Positions 21,495-30,560 of a DNA stretch of 64,000 nt are shown piece by piece (positions within the stretch are counted from its first letter, which is position 1; every line of letters begins with the position of its first letter). The notes beneath the pieces are model-generated. The model did not search any database, had not been told where the DNA came from, and was given only the letters and a program-made list of their open reading frames with translations. The DNA is from Comamonadaceae bacterium UBA2121 (GTDB lineage Bacteria > Pseudomonadota > Gammaproteobacteria > Burkholderiales > Burkholderiaceae_C): contig DCYB01000009.1 in assembly GCA_002331385.1 (NCBI GenBank), positions 1 to 64,000 on the forward strand, in the 5' to 3' direction. Both the position numbers and the translations under genes were made by a program.

Positions 21495-23362
21495 GAGACC
21501 GACGTCGCTGCTGCTTTGCAGACGTGCTCGATGGCGTCCTGTATGTAGGCCGGCACATTGAAGGAGACCATCTCGTCTGAAATGACCTGCGCCAGCGACT
21601 GAGCAAAGCTGCCTTTCTGGACGTTCTTTGTCTTGCGTTCGAACATGCCGCAGAACAGCGCCTTGGCCTTGGCAGCGTCACCGACCTCCGCGGCGACGGT
21701 GGTTCCGAGTGACTTGGCGATCCGAGGCCGCAGCTCCTTCAGCGCCTCCAGCATGGCGGCGCGGTTGTCAGCATCCAGGGCCAGGTCGTACTCGAAAGTC
21801 TTAAGGCCATAGAACACTTTGACGTGGCTATCCTCGCGAGCCTTCATCTTCGCGGCGTTCGCCGAGACGGTGATGGTGTCTCCCGGCGCGGGATATAGCG
21901 GCTCGGCATCGTCGTCTTCGTTGTCTTCGTCCTCAGTCGCTGCCGAAGCTGCTGTAGGTGCCGGTGCAACTGTCGGTGCCGCAACTGGTGCGGCCACCGC
22001 TGGTGCTGAAGGCGTAGCAACTGCGCCCGCTGGGACAGGCTTGGGCGCCACTGGGTCGGCATCTGTGAGGACCGCCACCGGGATCTTCAGCGCCTTGTCG
22101 CCGAAGAGAGGCAAGAACGAATCGAAGTTCAGCCCCTCGACACTGATCAGGCTCACGCCATGCTGGCGCAGGTTGAAGCCCATGCGCTCGGCGAGCGCGT
22201 CTACCATCATGAGCTCGGCCGCGCCTTCGACAAAGATGACCCGACGAGCAAAGAAGAGCTCAGCGCGTGTGACATCAAGGTAGCGCTCTAGCTTCTCGCG
22301 TTTACCTTTGTCGAAGGTAATGCTGCGGGGAAGGAAGGTCTCGACCGCAGCGCCCGTGTCGACGAGGCACACCAAGCTATCCAGGTCGGCAATGCTTGCG
22401 AAGTTGGGCGAGTGGCTGGTGACAAACAGCTGGACCGGCTTCTCGCCGTCGATGGCATGGATGGACTGCAGGTACTGCAGCAGCACGGCTTGAAGCTGCG
22501 GGTGCAGATGTGCCTCCGGCTCCTCGACGATCAGTCCGCGGTAGCAGGAGTCCGGGTTCTTGGTCAGCTCGCTGAGCACGACCGCCATGTAGATCAGGTT
22601 GTTGAATCCCAGCCCGTTCTGCTCGATCTCGAAGGCGTCCACGACCAACGACAGCCGGGACTTCAAGCTCTTGAAGTCGCTGGCGCTCAGGCCGACTTCC
22701 AGCAACTGCGCGAGCTGCGTGCCCAGCATGGACTGATGCCGGGTGTCGATGGCCTTCTGTGTATTGACAATAGGCAGGTGCTTCTTCAGCTCTTTGTCGA
22801 GATCCTGCAGCGCTTTGTCGATGCCTTTGACACCATCTTCCTCGGCCAAGAGTTGCAGCAGCCGTGCTAGCTGGCTGGTGCGGCCGGGCTTAAGGCCTTG
22901 CGACGCGTCGCGCAGCGGCGGCAGGTAGACGCCCCTGAGGTTCTCCATCATGTCCGTTGTCAGGCCGACGTCCTCATGCTCACCGCACCATCGCTTGGCG
23001 CGCAGGCGGCCGCCCTTGTCGGGGTCCGAGTAGCGGATCTTGATGTGCGCTTCGAGTTTTCCTGCCGCGTCAGGCACGAGGGCGGACAGGAAGTCCGCTT
23101 CATCGTCTTCGTCCAGCCCGCTGAACACGTACTCGAAGACGATGTCGCCAGATGGGACACCGCCTTTGGGTCGATGCACATCCTCTTCGCCGAGGCGCGG
23201 GTAAGGCTCGTCGTGCCCAGCCAGCAGCGCGCGCAAGGCGTCGACCACCGCCGTCTTGCCGACGTTGTTGCCGCCGACTAGGACATTCAGGCCGGCCTGA
23301 AATGACAGCTCCGCATGCGCGAGCTTGCGGAAGTTCTTGATGACCAGTTTGGCCAGGTGCAT
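21491..23362 (-). CDS. OLD-family ATPase/TOPRIM nuclease (GajA-like)
   Basis: The 623-residue protein has an N-terminal SMC/ABC-type ATPase: Walker A GGNNVGKT (30–37), a signature-like region around GLGFNNLIYMAV (250–261), Walker B LIVEEPEAHLHP (277–288) and a switch histidine in TSHSP (315–319). The C-terminal TOPRIM domain has the catalytic Glu in VIFVEGAAE (375–383) and DxD in VLTDADP (431–437). A low-complexity Ala/Pro then Asp/Glu-rich insertion (about 438–488) interrupts the TOPRIM region. A GGGAG ribosome site precedes the ATG. It is the first gene of a three-gene operon. GajA of Gabija is a nicking endonuclease restrained by nucleotide; the same activity is likely but not shown here. 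Confidence 0.88.
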   Translation of the reverse strand: MHLAKLVIKNFRKLAHAELSFQAGLNVLVGGNNVGKTAVVDALRALLAGHDEPYPRLGEEDVHRPKGGVPSGDIVFEYVFSGLDEDDEADFLSALVPDAAGKLEAHIKIRYSDPDKGGRLRAKRWCGEHEDVGLTTDMMENLRGVYLPPLRDASQGLKPGRTSQLARLLQLLAEEDGVKGIDKALQDLDKELKKHLPIVNTQKAIDTRHQSMLGTQLAQLLEVGLSASDFKSLKSRLSLVVDAFEIEQNGLGFNNLIYMAVVLSELTKNPDSCYRGLIVEEPEAHLHPQLQAVLLQYLQSIHAIDGEKPVQLFVTSHSPNFASIADLDSLVCLVDTGAAVETFLPRSITFDKGKREKLERYLDVTRAELFFARRVIFVEGAAELMMVDALAERMGFNLRQHGVSLISVEGLNFDSFLPLFGDKALKIPVAVLTDADPVAPKPVPAGAVATPSAPAVAAPVAAPTVAPAPTAASAATEDEDNEDDDAEPLYPAPGDTITVSANAAKMKAREDSHVKVFYGLKTFEYDLALDADNRAAMLEALKELRPRIAKSLGTTVAAEVGDAAKAKALFCGMFERKTKNVQKGSFAQSLAQVISDEMVSFNVPAYIQDAIEHVCKAAATSVS

Positions 23363-23735
23363 TGTTGGTTTCTCCCTGCCTGAAGGATCTCTTCCTTGCA
23401 GTGCATCTCGTCCCGATAGTGGCCCGTGGTCACCAGGCTCAACGACCTTTGGCGGGTGCCGGTGCTCCTCCGTACATCGAATGCTAACTGATCAGCGCGC
23501 CGGTTCCGCAGTATGAGATATGCGGCGAAAGTCCCGTGCTGGCCGCCGGCGTTGGTATCAACCGCGATACGGCGTTCTCCAAATCGGCCAGTACGAATGC
23601 TAATGCCGGGTCCAACGGCCGGTTCCGGAGGCGAAGCTGCCGGCCAATCCCTTCTAGGCCACTCGACTGTTTCCCGCAAAAGCGGTCACTGGAGGCTGCA
23701 TCGTCGAATGACAGAGTTCAGCCTTGACTTACCCA
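23363..23735. other. Intergenic region upstream of the OLD/UvrD operon
   Basis: These 373 bases probably hold the promoter of the leftward operon, but no clear −35/−10 pair was found. The part from about 23470 to 23730 is rich in short GCCGG/CCGGT repeats and short open frames that look like eroded sequence. No gene is supported. Confidence 0.45.
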
Positions 23736-24662
23736 CTAGTTGAGACTTAACACGTTTCCATCGGCATCGACAGTTGCAGTCGCGTATCCCGGAATAAGTG
23801 CATTGAAACTATTTCGCGCACGATACGTCGTGTATACGGTTATTGAGTTCGTGTTCACTACGTATCGTGTTTCCACATGCTCATAACTACTGGGGTCCTT
23901 TAGTCGATTTTTGATAGCCGCCTCAACCTTCCTGTGCGATCCATCGAATCCTGAGAACTGACCTTTAAGCTTGGCTTCCATTGCTGCACGCTGAGCATTA
24001 GCTTCTTGAGTTTTGCGCTGAACTTCCAGCTTGTCTTCAACAGCCTTTAGCTTCGCTTGGTAGCGTTCCTTGCTGCCCGGCTCTTCATGCATAAGGGTGC
24101 TGTAGATGGCCTTGAGCCGTTCTGGAGGCAGCCCAGCTTCGTGCTGCTCCAAATCTAGGCGCATTACCTGCACCGAAGCCCGATGCTGTAACCTACCAAG
24201 GTCGGGGTCTTTGGTCACAGTCATGAACTTGCTGATAGTCGCCAATGCTTCGCGGGGCTGGTTGTTTGCAAGCTGCTGCTCGACCTCCGCAATAATTTTG
24301 GTTTTGTTTGCAACGTACTCGGCTGCTCGGTCGGACTTCTGCTTTGCGATCCGTGCTGCTGAATCCTGTTGCATTTTCAGCTGCGCGGCTTCTTCCCTGT
24401 TCGCTTTTTGTGCGCCCGCGGAGAGCGCCATGCCGAAGAGCAAGGCAACTGCAAGGGCGATGCTCTGCTTCAGGCCGAGGCCAATTTTTAGCCGCTTGCG
24501 GGAAGGTGGCAGGAGCACCGCGAGAGCGGCGATCAAGATAAATATTGGCAGCACATACACTTTCGTCTCTGCTGTCACGTAAAAGCAGTAAGCCACCAGC
24601 CCTGCAGACATCACATACAACCAATATGTGGTGCGGTCAGGTGTCGTTTTAAACTCCGTCAT
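23736..24662 (-). CDS. Membrane protein with coiled coil and C-terminal GSHR/SYEHVET domain
   Basis: The 308-residue protein has three N-terminal hydrophobic segments (about 13–33, 35–54, 63–83), then a long helical, Lys/Glu/Gln-rich stretch (about 85–240) likely to form a coiled coil, then a small domain with FDGSHRKVEAAIKNRLKDPS and SYEHVETRY and an alternating hydrophobic pattern. Similar C-terminal domains occur in uncharacterised secreted or membrane proteins; I know no function. Base composition is visibly less GC-rich than the neighbours, which supports acquisition by transfer. It stands alone with a 9-base G run about 50 bases upstream. Confidence 0.72.
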   Translation of the reverse strand: MTEFKTTPDRTTYWLYVMSAGLVAYCFYVTAETKVYVLPIFILIAALAVLLPPSRKRLKIGLGLKQSIALAVALLFGMALSAGAQKANREEAAQLKMQQDSAARIAKQKSDRAAEYVANKTKIIAEVEQQLANNQPREALATISKFMTVTKDPDLGRLQHRASVQVMRLDLEQHEAGLPPERLKAIYSTLMHEEPGSKERYQAKLKAVEDKLEVQRKTQEANAQRAAMEAKLKGQFSGFDGSHRKVEAAIKNRLKDPSSYEHVETRYVVNTNSITVYTTYRARNSFNALIPGYATATVDADGNVLSLN

Positions 24663-25587
24663 TTCTGTAGCCCCCTCAAGAATTTTGTTACAACATCTTA
24701 GCGCAGCAGGTCGGGGGGGGGTACAAGGTGCCTATGCGGTTTACGCTTTGTGAAAGAGATATCACGGCGGGTGAAGTATCTTCAATTCCGGTTCAAGCTT
24801 GCAGAGCATGGGAGTCTCGCAGTCGAGTTGTCGGTTTCGAAGGTGACGGGTTCATTCAGAACAGGCAACGTTTAACGACTGGTGTTGGCGTTTGCTGCCA
24901 TTCAGGCATTGGTTCACAGATGACTCAAACCAGCCTGAAGCGCCCTTACAGGGCGCCCCTCAAAACCTCCCCATGTCACTGACCCCCGTGATTTGAGGCA
25001 ATAGATTTGTCGAAAGGTCTCAGCATCGCGAGTCTTCGAGCATGGATTTATTTAGCCGAATTGCCATCTTGAAGTTCTGCGCTTCAATCTGCTTCACGCA
25101 TTTCTGTACAACGTGCCAAACGTGGTCAGCTTGTTGGTAATTTTGCGGGGGATTACCAACCCTCTGATCACCCCGGCCACATTGATTTCCCCCGTTCTTC
25201 CGTCGGCCTGCCAGGGCCCGTCCCGCGAACATTCCCCCAGTCCAAGGGGCCAGCATCCAAGTCCACAAGTGCGAGCGTGGCCTTTCCAGCGGGCGCCGAG
25301 CATCGTGTGCGTGGTTTATGGCGAAGAGCGTCTTTGCTTGAACGGTGAAATCAAATCGCCATAGCCCGGCTCTATTTCGCACCAAATCAGTGCGACATTT
25401 GTGACGATATGCAAGAAAAGTTGGTTCTCATCTATTCTTTTGCATAGTCTGCTGCGATAGCCCAGTTCGTGCGGCACCGGGAAGGTGCATGCTCGCTGGG
25501 CTTTGCTACGTCTGAGTTGGATATCTTTTTTGAGGCCTTGGGCTACGCCGCCGGGGCTGAACTTTCAATTTTTCCTTTTTGCTTACC
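24663..25587. other. Long gap before aspA, no supported gene
   Basis: 925 bases without a convincing gene. It contains a G9 homopolymer at 24713–24721 and an inverted repeat GCGCCCT/AGGGCGC at 24940–24956. A leftward open frame at 25020–25385 (121 codons, Lys/Arg-rich, no recognisable motif) could be a real small gene or a remnant, but has no ribosome site I trust. The last 190 bases should contain the aspA promoter; the A/T-rich stretch 25405–25450 is the likeliest place. Confidence 0.45.
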
Positions 25588-26991
<1,404 letters not shown>

Positions 26992-27077
26992 GCGCCGCTA
27001 TCTGAACGCCGCGCCGTGGCGCGTTGGGTGTGCACCATCCAGTGCTTCCTGCCCGCGCCGCTGCCCCGTTCACTGCC

Positions 27078-27106
27078 AAAGCCTGCTCCGTTGTGAGCAG
27101 GCTTTT
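27078..27106 (+). terminator. Bidirectional terminator after aspA
   Basis: A perfect 11-bp stem (AAAGCCTGCTC / GAGCAGGCTTT) with a 6-base loop and TTTT at the 3' side. It lies between the convergent aspA and the leftward membrane protein gene and has A-rich bases on the left side, so it can serve both strands. Confidence 0.88.
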
Positions 27107-27121
27107 GTGTTTCAGCGGCTG

Positions 27122-27907
27122 CTATTTGCGCCGATTGCGCAGCACCAGTGCTGTTGTCACGAGCACAGCGGCGAGAGTGGCCAGACTGAGCGCGGCCCAC
27201 GGCGGGGTGCGTGTCGCTAACAAGGCCAGCACAAGGCAGAAAGCTGCCAGGCTGCATCCACCCAATAGCGCGGAACGCAGGGTGTGAATGACCTGGTGCG
27301 CACCCATTTTTTGATGGATGGTGGTGGCGATGACGGTGTAGCCAATGGGGAAGGCCAGCAGGATGCCCGCGCTGGATGCACCAAGCCAGTGCGACGAGGT
27401 GGTGATGGCGGCGACCAGCATGCCCGCCAGCGTTCCGCGCATCAACAACGTGCCCCAACCTGCCTTGCCTGCGCTTTTTGCGCTGGGCGGAGCAAAGTGG
27501 CGGCTGGCGTGCAGCGCCATGCCGGTCAGTGCAATGAACAGCGCCAGGCCGAGCCACGGCAGCGGCGGCAGTTGGCGACACAGGAGCGCAGTCAGCATCC
27601 AGGCCAGCACCGACAGGGCGAGCGCAGCGGCGGCAGACAGTCGCCGCGCGGCTGCCATATAGGTGAGCACAAAGCACTGCGTCGCGCACAGCGAGATGAG
27701 TGAGTACGTGGCGGTGATGGCGACGAAGTCGGCCGATGCTTCGCGCGAGAGGAAAAAGAACGCCGGACCCAGCACCATGGGCAGCCCTGCAAGCGCTCCG
27801 CCCACCAGCGGACCGAATGCGCCGACGGACCACGACACCAGAATCACGACCAGCCCGGTGCTGACCATGCGGATGAGCAGCGCGTCGTTGAGCCAGGAGA
27901 GATCCAT
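27122..27907 (-). CDS. Multi-pass membrane protein
   Basis: The 261-residue protein has about eight hydrophobic segments covering nearly its full length, with short polar loops (for example VGGALAGLPMVLGPAFFFLSRE and GILLAFPIGYTVIAT). I cannot place it in a named transporter family. Its ATG (27907) lies 26 bases after the stop of the GntR-family regulator, in the same orientation, so the two form a leftward pair opposite the TRAP operon. A role in transport of the same substrate is possible. Confidence 0.7.
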   Translation of the reverse strand: MDLSWLNDALLIRMVSTGLVVILVSWSVGAFGPLVGGALAGLPMVLGPAFFFLSREASADFVAITATYSLISLCATQCFVLTYMAAARRLSAAAALALSVLAWMLTALLCRQLPPLPWLGLALFIALTGMALHASRHFAPPSAKSAGKAGWGTLLMRGTLAGMLVAAITTSSHWLGASSAGILLAFPIGYTVIATTIHQKMGAHQVIHTLRSALLGGCSLAAFCLVLALLATRTPPWAALSLATLAAVLVTTALVLRNRRK

Positions 27908-27933
27908 CGTTGCTGCGGCAGCGCGTGCGGCGC

Positions 27934-28623
27934 TCAGGGCTTGTTGAGCAGCGCCTGCCGGAACGACAGGACGTGATGGCTGATGGCGGCTTCGGCCGCG
28001 TCGGCGTCGCCTGCGGCGAGTGCATCGAGAATGCTTTGGTGTTCGCCGCGCACTTCCACCACGTGGCCGGCGGCAGACAGCGATATCGCCCAGAAGCGCT
28101 GGGAGCGTGCGTGCAGTACCCGCAGCACCTCGATCAGCACGGGATTGCGCGATGCGTCGGCGATGGCTTCGTGGAATTGGCGGTCGCAGTCCATCATGGC
28201 GGCGACGTTGCGCTCGGCCACCGCGCTGTCGAACGCTTCGGAGATGTGTGCCAGCTCGGCCACTTCTGCCTGCGTGATGCGCGCTGCAGCCAGCCGGGCG
28301 CACAGGCGCTCGTTGACCAGTCGCACGTCGATCATGTTCAGCGCATCGTCGATGGACAGGGGCGCCACCATGACACCTTTGCGCGGAATCACCTGCACCA
28401 GCCCCTCGGTGGCCAGCCGGTGCAATGCGTGGTTGAGCGGAGTGCGGCCCAACTGCAGGTCGGCCATCAGCGCGGCAGTGTTGAGGTAATCACCGGGCTT
28501 GTAGAACAGCGTGGTGAGTCGGTGCTTGAGCTGCGTGTATGCCAGTTCGTTCTGGGAAAGACCCGCGAAGTTCGGGGATGCCACGCCGCCCGGCGATTCC
28601 AGAACTGAGGATGTGGCTGTCAC
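27934..28623 (-). CDS. GntR-family transcriptional regulator with FCD domain
   Basis: The 229-residue protein has an N-terminal winged helix (about 25–95, with YTQLKHRLTTLFYKPGDYL and LGRTPLNHALHRLATEGLV) and a C-terminal all-helical FCD ligand domain (about 105–225) with the metal-site residues in DCDRQFHEAI and HH. FCD regulators usually repress catabolic genes until an organic acid binds. It is divergent from the TRAP–DUF2848–amidase operon, and palindromes lie in the shared 191-base gap, so it is the probable local regulator. Confidence 0.92.
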   Translation of the reverse strand: MTATSSVLESPGGVASPNFAGLSQNELAYTQLKHRLTTLFYKPGDYLNTAALMADLQLGRTPLNHALHRLATEGLVQVIPRKGVMVAPLSIDDALNMIDVRLVNERLCARLAAARITQAEVAELAHISEAFDSAVAERNVAAMMDCDRQFHEAIADASRNPVLIEVLRVLHARSQRFWAISLSAAGHVVEVRGEHQSILDALAAGDADAAEAAISHHVLSFRQALLNKP

Positions 28624-28720
28624 GAACGCTCTCCGAGATATCCAGGCTGAACAGTAGATGGGGGAAGTGAGCGGTCATCATAGCCGAGGAGCGGCCTGCA
28701 ACCGGGGTGTCCTAGCGTTA

Positions 28721-28745
28721 ATACTGATGTGAAATTTCACAGTAT
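28721..28745. promoter_or_regulatory. Palindromic operator candidate
   Basis: A perfect 14-base palindrome TGTGAAATTTCACA at 28728–28741 is flanked by ATAC and GTAT arms. It sits between the divergent gntR and dctP-like genes, about 75 bases before dctP. Its form suits a dimeric repressor or an FNR/CRP-type factor. Confidence 0.55.
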
Positions 28746-28756
28746 CGTCACAATAC

Positions 28757-28780
28757 ATGCATTGGCACACAATGTGTATG
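28757..28780. promoter_or_regulatory. Second regulatory motif before dctP
   Basis: The segment around TTGGCACACAATGTG (28762–28776) is imperfectly palindromic and resembles FCD-type GntR sites. A near copy, TTGGCATACAGTGTG (13 of 15 identical), lies just before the phosphatase gene at 34489–34503. Confidence 0.4.
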
Positions 28781-28814
28781 TGCAACGCCATTGCAACCCC
28801 GAAAGGAATATCCT

Positions 28815-29858
28815 ATGAAACGCATTCTTCCTTTGATCGCCCTTGCCGCTGCCGCGCTGTCTCCCATGGCGCAGGCGCAGGACTATCCGGCCACCAAGCT
28901 CAAGGTCGTGGGTGGCCTCAGCAACCTGAGTCTCTACAACGAGTTCGAAAAGCCGTTCTGGACGCAAAAGATTCCTCAGGCTTCGGGCGGCAAGGTGACG
29001 GCCGATATCAAGGGCTTCAACGAAATGGGCTTGAAGGGCCCTGAACTGATTCGCCTGATGTCGCAGGGGGTGGTGGAGTTCGGTACGTCCACACTGGCGT
29101 ATTTCGCCGCCGACAATCCGATCAATGAAGCCATCGATCTGGCCGGTCTGGCACCTGACGTGAAGACCGCACGTGAAGTGACCGATGCGTTCGAGCCGGT
29201 GTATGCCAAGTTCTACGCGCAGTCCGGCATCAAGCTGCTGGGCATGTCGACCTATCCCGCACAGGTGCTGTTCTGCAATGCCACCATCAAGGGGCTTGCC
29301 GACATCAAGGGCAAGAAGGTGCGCACCAGCAGCCGCACGCAGGCGGAATTCGTCGAGGCGCTCGGCGGCTCCAGCGTCACCATGGCGTTTGGCGAAGTGG
29401 TGCCGGCGCTGCAGAACAAGGTGGTGGACTGCGCGATCACCGGATCGCTGTCGGGCTACTCGGCCAAGTGGTACGAGGTGTCCACGCACCTGTATGCGCT
29501 GCCGGTGAACTGGAACCAGCAGATCCATGCCGTGAACGAGAAGGCCTGGAACAAGCTCAACCCCAATGTGCAAAAGCTCATCACCACCAACTTCAAGACC
29601 ATGGTGGACGACATCTGGGCCGCAGCCGGCAAGCAGACCCAAGAAGGCTACGACTGCAACACCGGTGCGGCTGCATGCACCCAGCCGGTGAAGGGCAAGA
29701 TGGTGCTGGTGCAACCGACCGACGCGGATCGCGCACTGCTCAAGAAGGTGCTCTCCGAATCCGTTCTGCCCAAGTGGGCCGCACGCTGCAGCGCGCAATG
29801 CGTGACGGACTTCAACGCCACCGTCGGCAAGGTGGTGGGCATGACGGCATCCAAGTGA
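28815..29858 (+). CDS. TRAP transporter solute-binding protein (DctP family)
   Basis: This periplasmic protein captures the substrate for the TRAP permease. The 347-residue product has a signal peptide (1–22, ending AQAQ) and the DctP fold pattern with KVRTSSRTQAEFVEALGGSSVTMAFGEVVPALQNKVVDCAI, where the Arg that salt-bridges a substrate carboxylate is expected. The C-terminal part has four cysteines (in CNTGAAAC and RCSAQC) that could form disulfides. AAAGGA at 28802 serves the ATG. It is the first gene of a five-gene operon. The substrate is unknown, probably an organic acid with an amide or ring. Confidence 0.92.
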   Translation: MKRILPLIALAAAALSPMAQAQDYPATKLKVVGGLSNLSLYNEFEKPFWTQKIPQASGGKVTADIKGFNEMGLKGPELIRLMSQGVVEFGTSTLAYFAADNPINEAIDLAGLAPDVKTAREVTDAFEPVYAKFYAQSGIKLLGMSTYPAQVLFCNATIKGLADIKGKKVRTSSRTQAEFVEALGGSSVTMAFGEVVPALQNKVVDCAITGSLSGYSAKWYEVSTHLYALPVNWNQQIHAVNEKAWNKLNPNVQKLITTNFKTMVDDIWAAAGKQTQEGYDCNTGAAACTQPVKGKMVLVQPTDADRALLKKVLSESVLPKWAARCSAQCVTDFNATVGKVVGMTASK

Positions 29859-29930
29859 TGCCGGTTTGATGGTTTGAATGGTTTGGAATGCGGCGGCTTC
29901 GGCCGCCGCTGCTTGAAGGGGAGGTGAGCG

Positions 29931-30560
29931 ATGGGCTCTACCTTGACGGATTCGTGGGCACCACTGCGCTGGGCCAACGCGTTATCGCGCGTTGCGGTCT
30001 GGGCGGGCGGCGCGCTCACCATTGCCAGTGTGCTGTTGATTTCTTTCGACGTGCTGGCGCGTAAATTTTTTGGATTCAATACGGGCGGAGCCGACGAACT
30101 GTCGAGTTACGCCTTTGCCATCAGCACCAGTTGGGCGCTGGCGTTTGCCACGCTGCAGCGCGCCAACGTGCGCGTGGACGTGCTCTATCAGAAGCTGCCG
30201 CTGCGCCTGTCCGCATTTCTGGACTGGATTTCGCTCGTCGCGCTCGGCGTGTTCATGACGTTCCTGACGTGGTACGCCATGGATGTGGTGTCCGCTTCCT
30301 GGGTGCAGAAATCTGCCGCCAACACCACGTTGGCGACGCCGCTGTGGATTCCGCAGGGGCTGTGGTTTGTGGGTCTGGTGTGGATGTGCATCGTGCTCGC
30401 GCTGATGTTGGTGCGTGCGTCGACCGCGCTGGTCACGGGCGACATCAAGACCGTGCAGGCGATTTGCGGGGTGCGCTCCGCACAGGAAGAAGCCGAAGAA
30501 GAAGCCGCCGCAGGCGAGCGCCTCGTGCATGCCGAACGCCAGCAGCGAGGTGCCGCATGA
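29931..30560 (+). CDS. TRAP transporter small permease (DctQ family)
   Basis: The 209-residue protein has four membrane segments (about 18–38, 52–72, 96–116, 140–160), the standard DctQ topology, and a charged C-terminal tail rich in Glu and Arg. GGGGAGGTGAGCG before the ATG is a strong ribosome site. Its TGA overlaps the ATG of the large permease (ATGA). Confidence 0.92.
   Translation: MGSTLTDSWAPLRWANALSRVAVWAGGALTIASVLLISFDVLARKFFGFNTGGADELSSYAFAISTSWALAFATLQRANVRVDVLYQKLPLRLSAFLDWISLVALGVFMTFLTWYAMDVVSASWVQKSAANTTLATPLWIPQGLWFVGLVWMCIVLALMLVRASTALVTGDIKTVQAICGVRSAQEEAEEEAAAGERLVHAERQQRGAA

Noticed and set aside
25020..25385. Leftward open frame of 121 codons before aspA.
   Set aside because: No family pattern and no trusted ribosome site; a second frame over the same bases looks equally plausible. 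Left as unassigned sequence.
18600..25587. Search for an attachment-site repeat of the tRNA-Phe 3' end.
   Set aside because: No second copy of the last 15–20 bases of the tRNA was found by eye in this interval.
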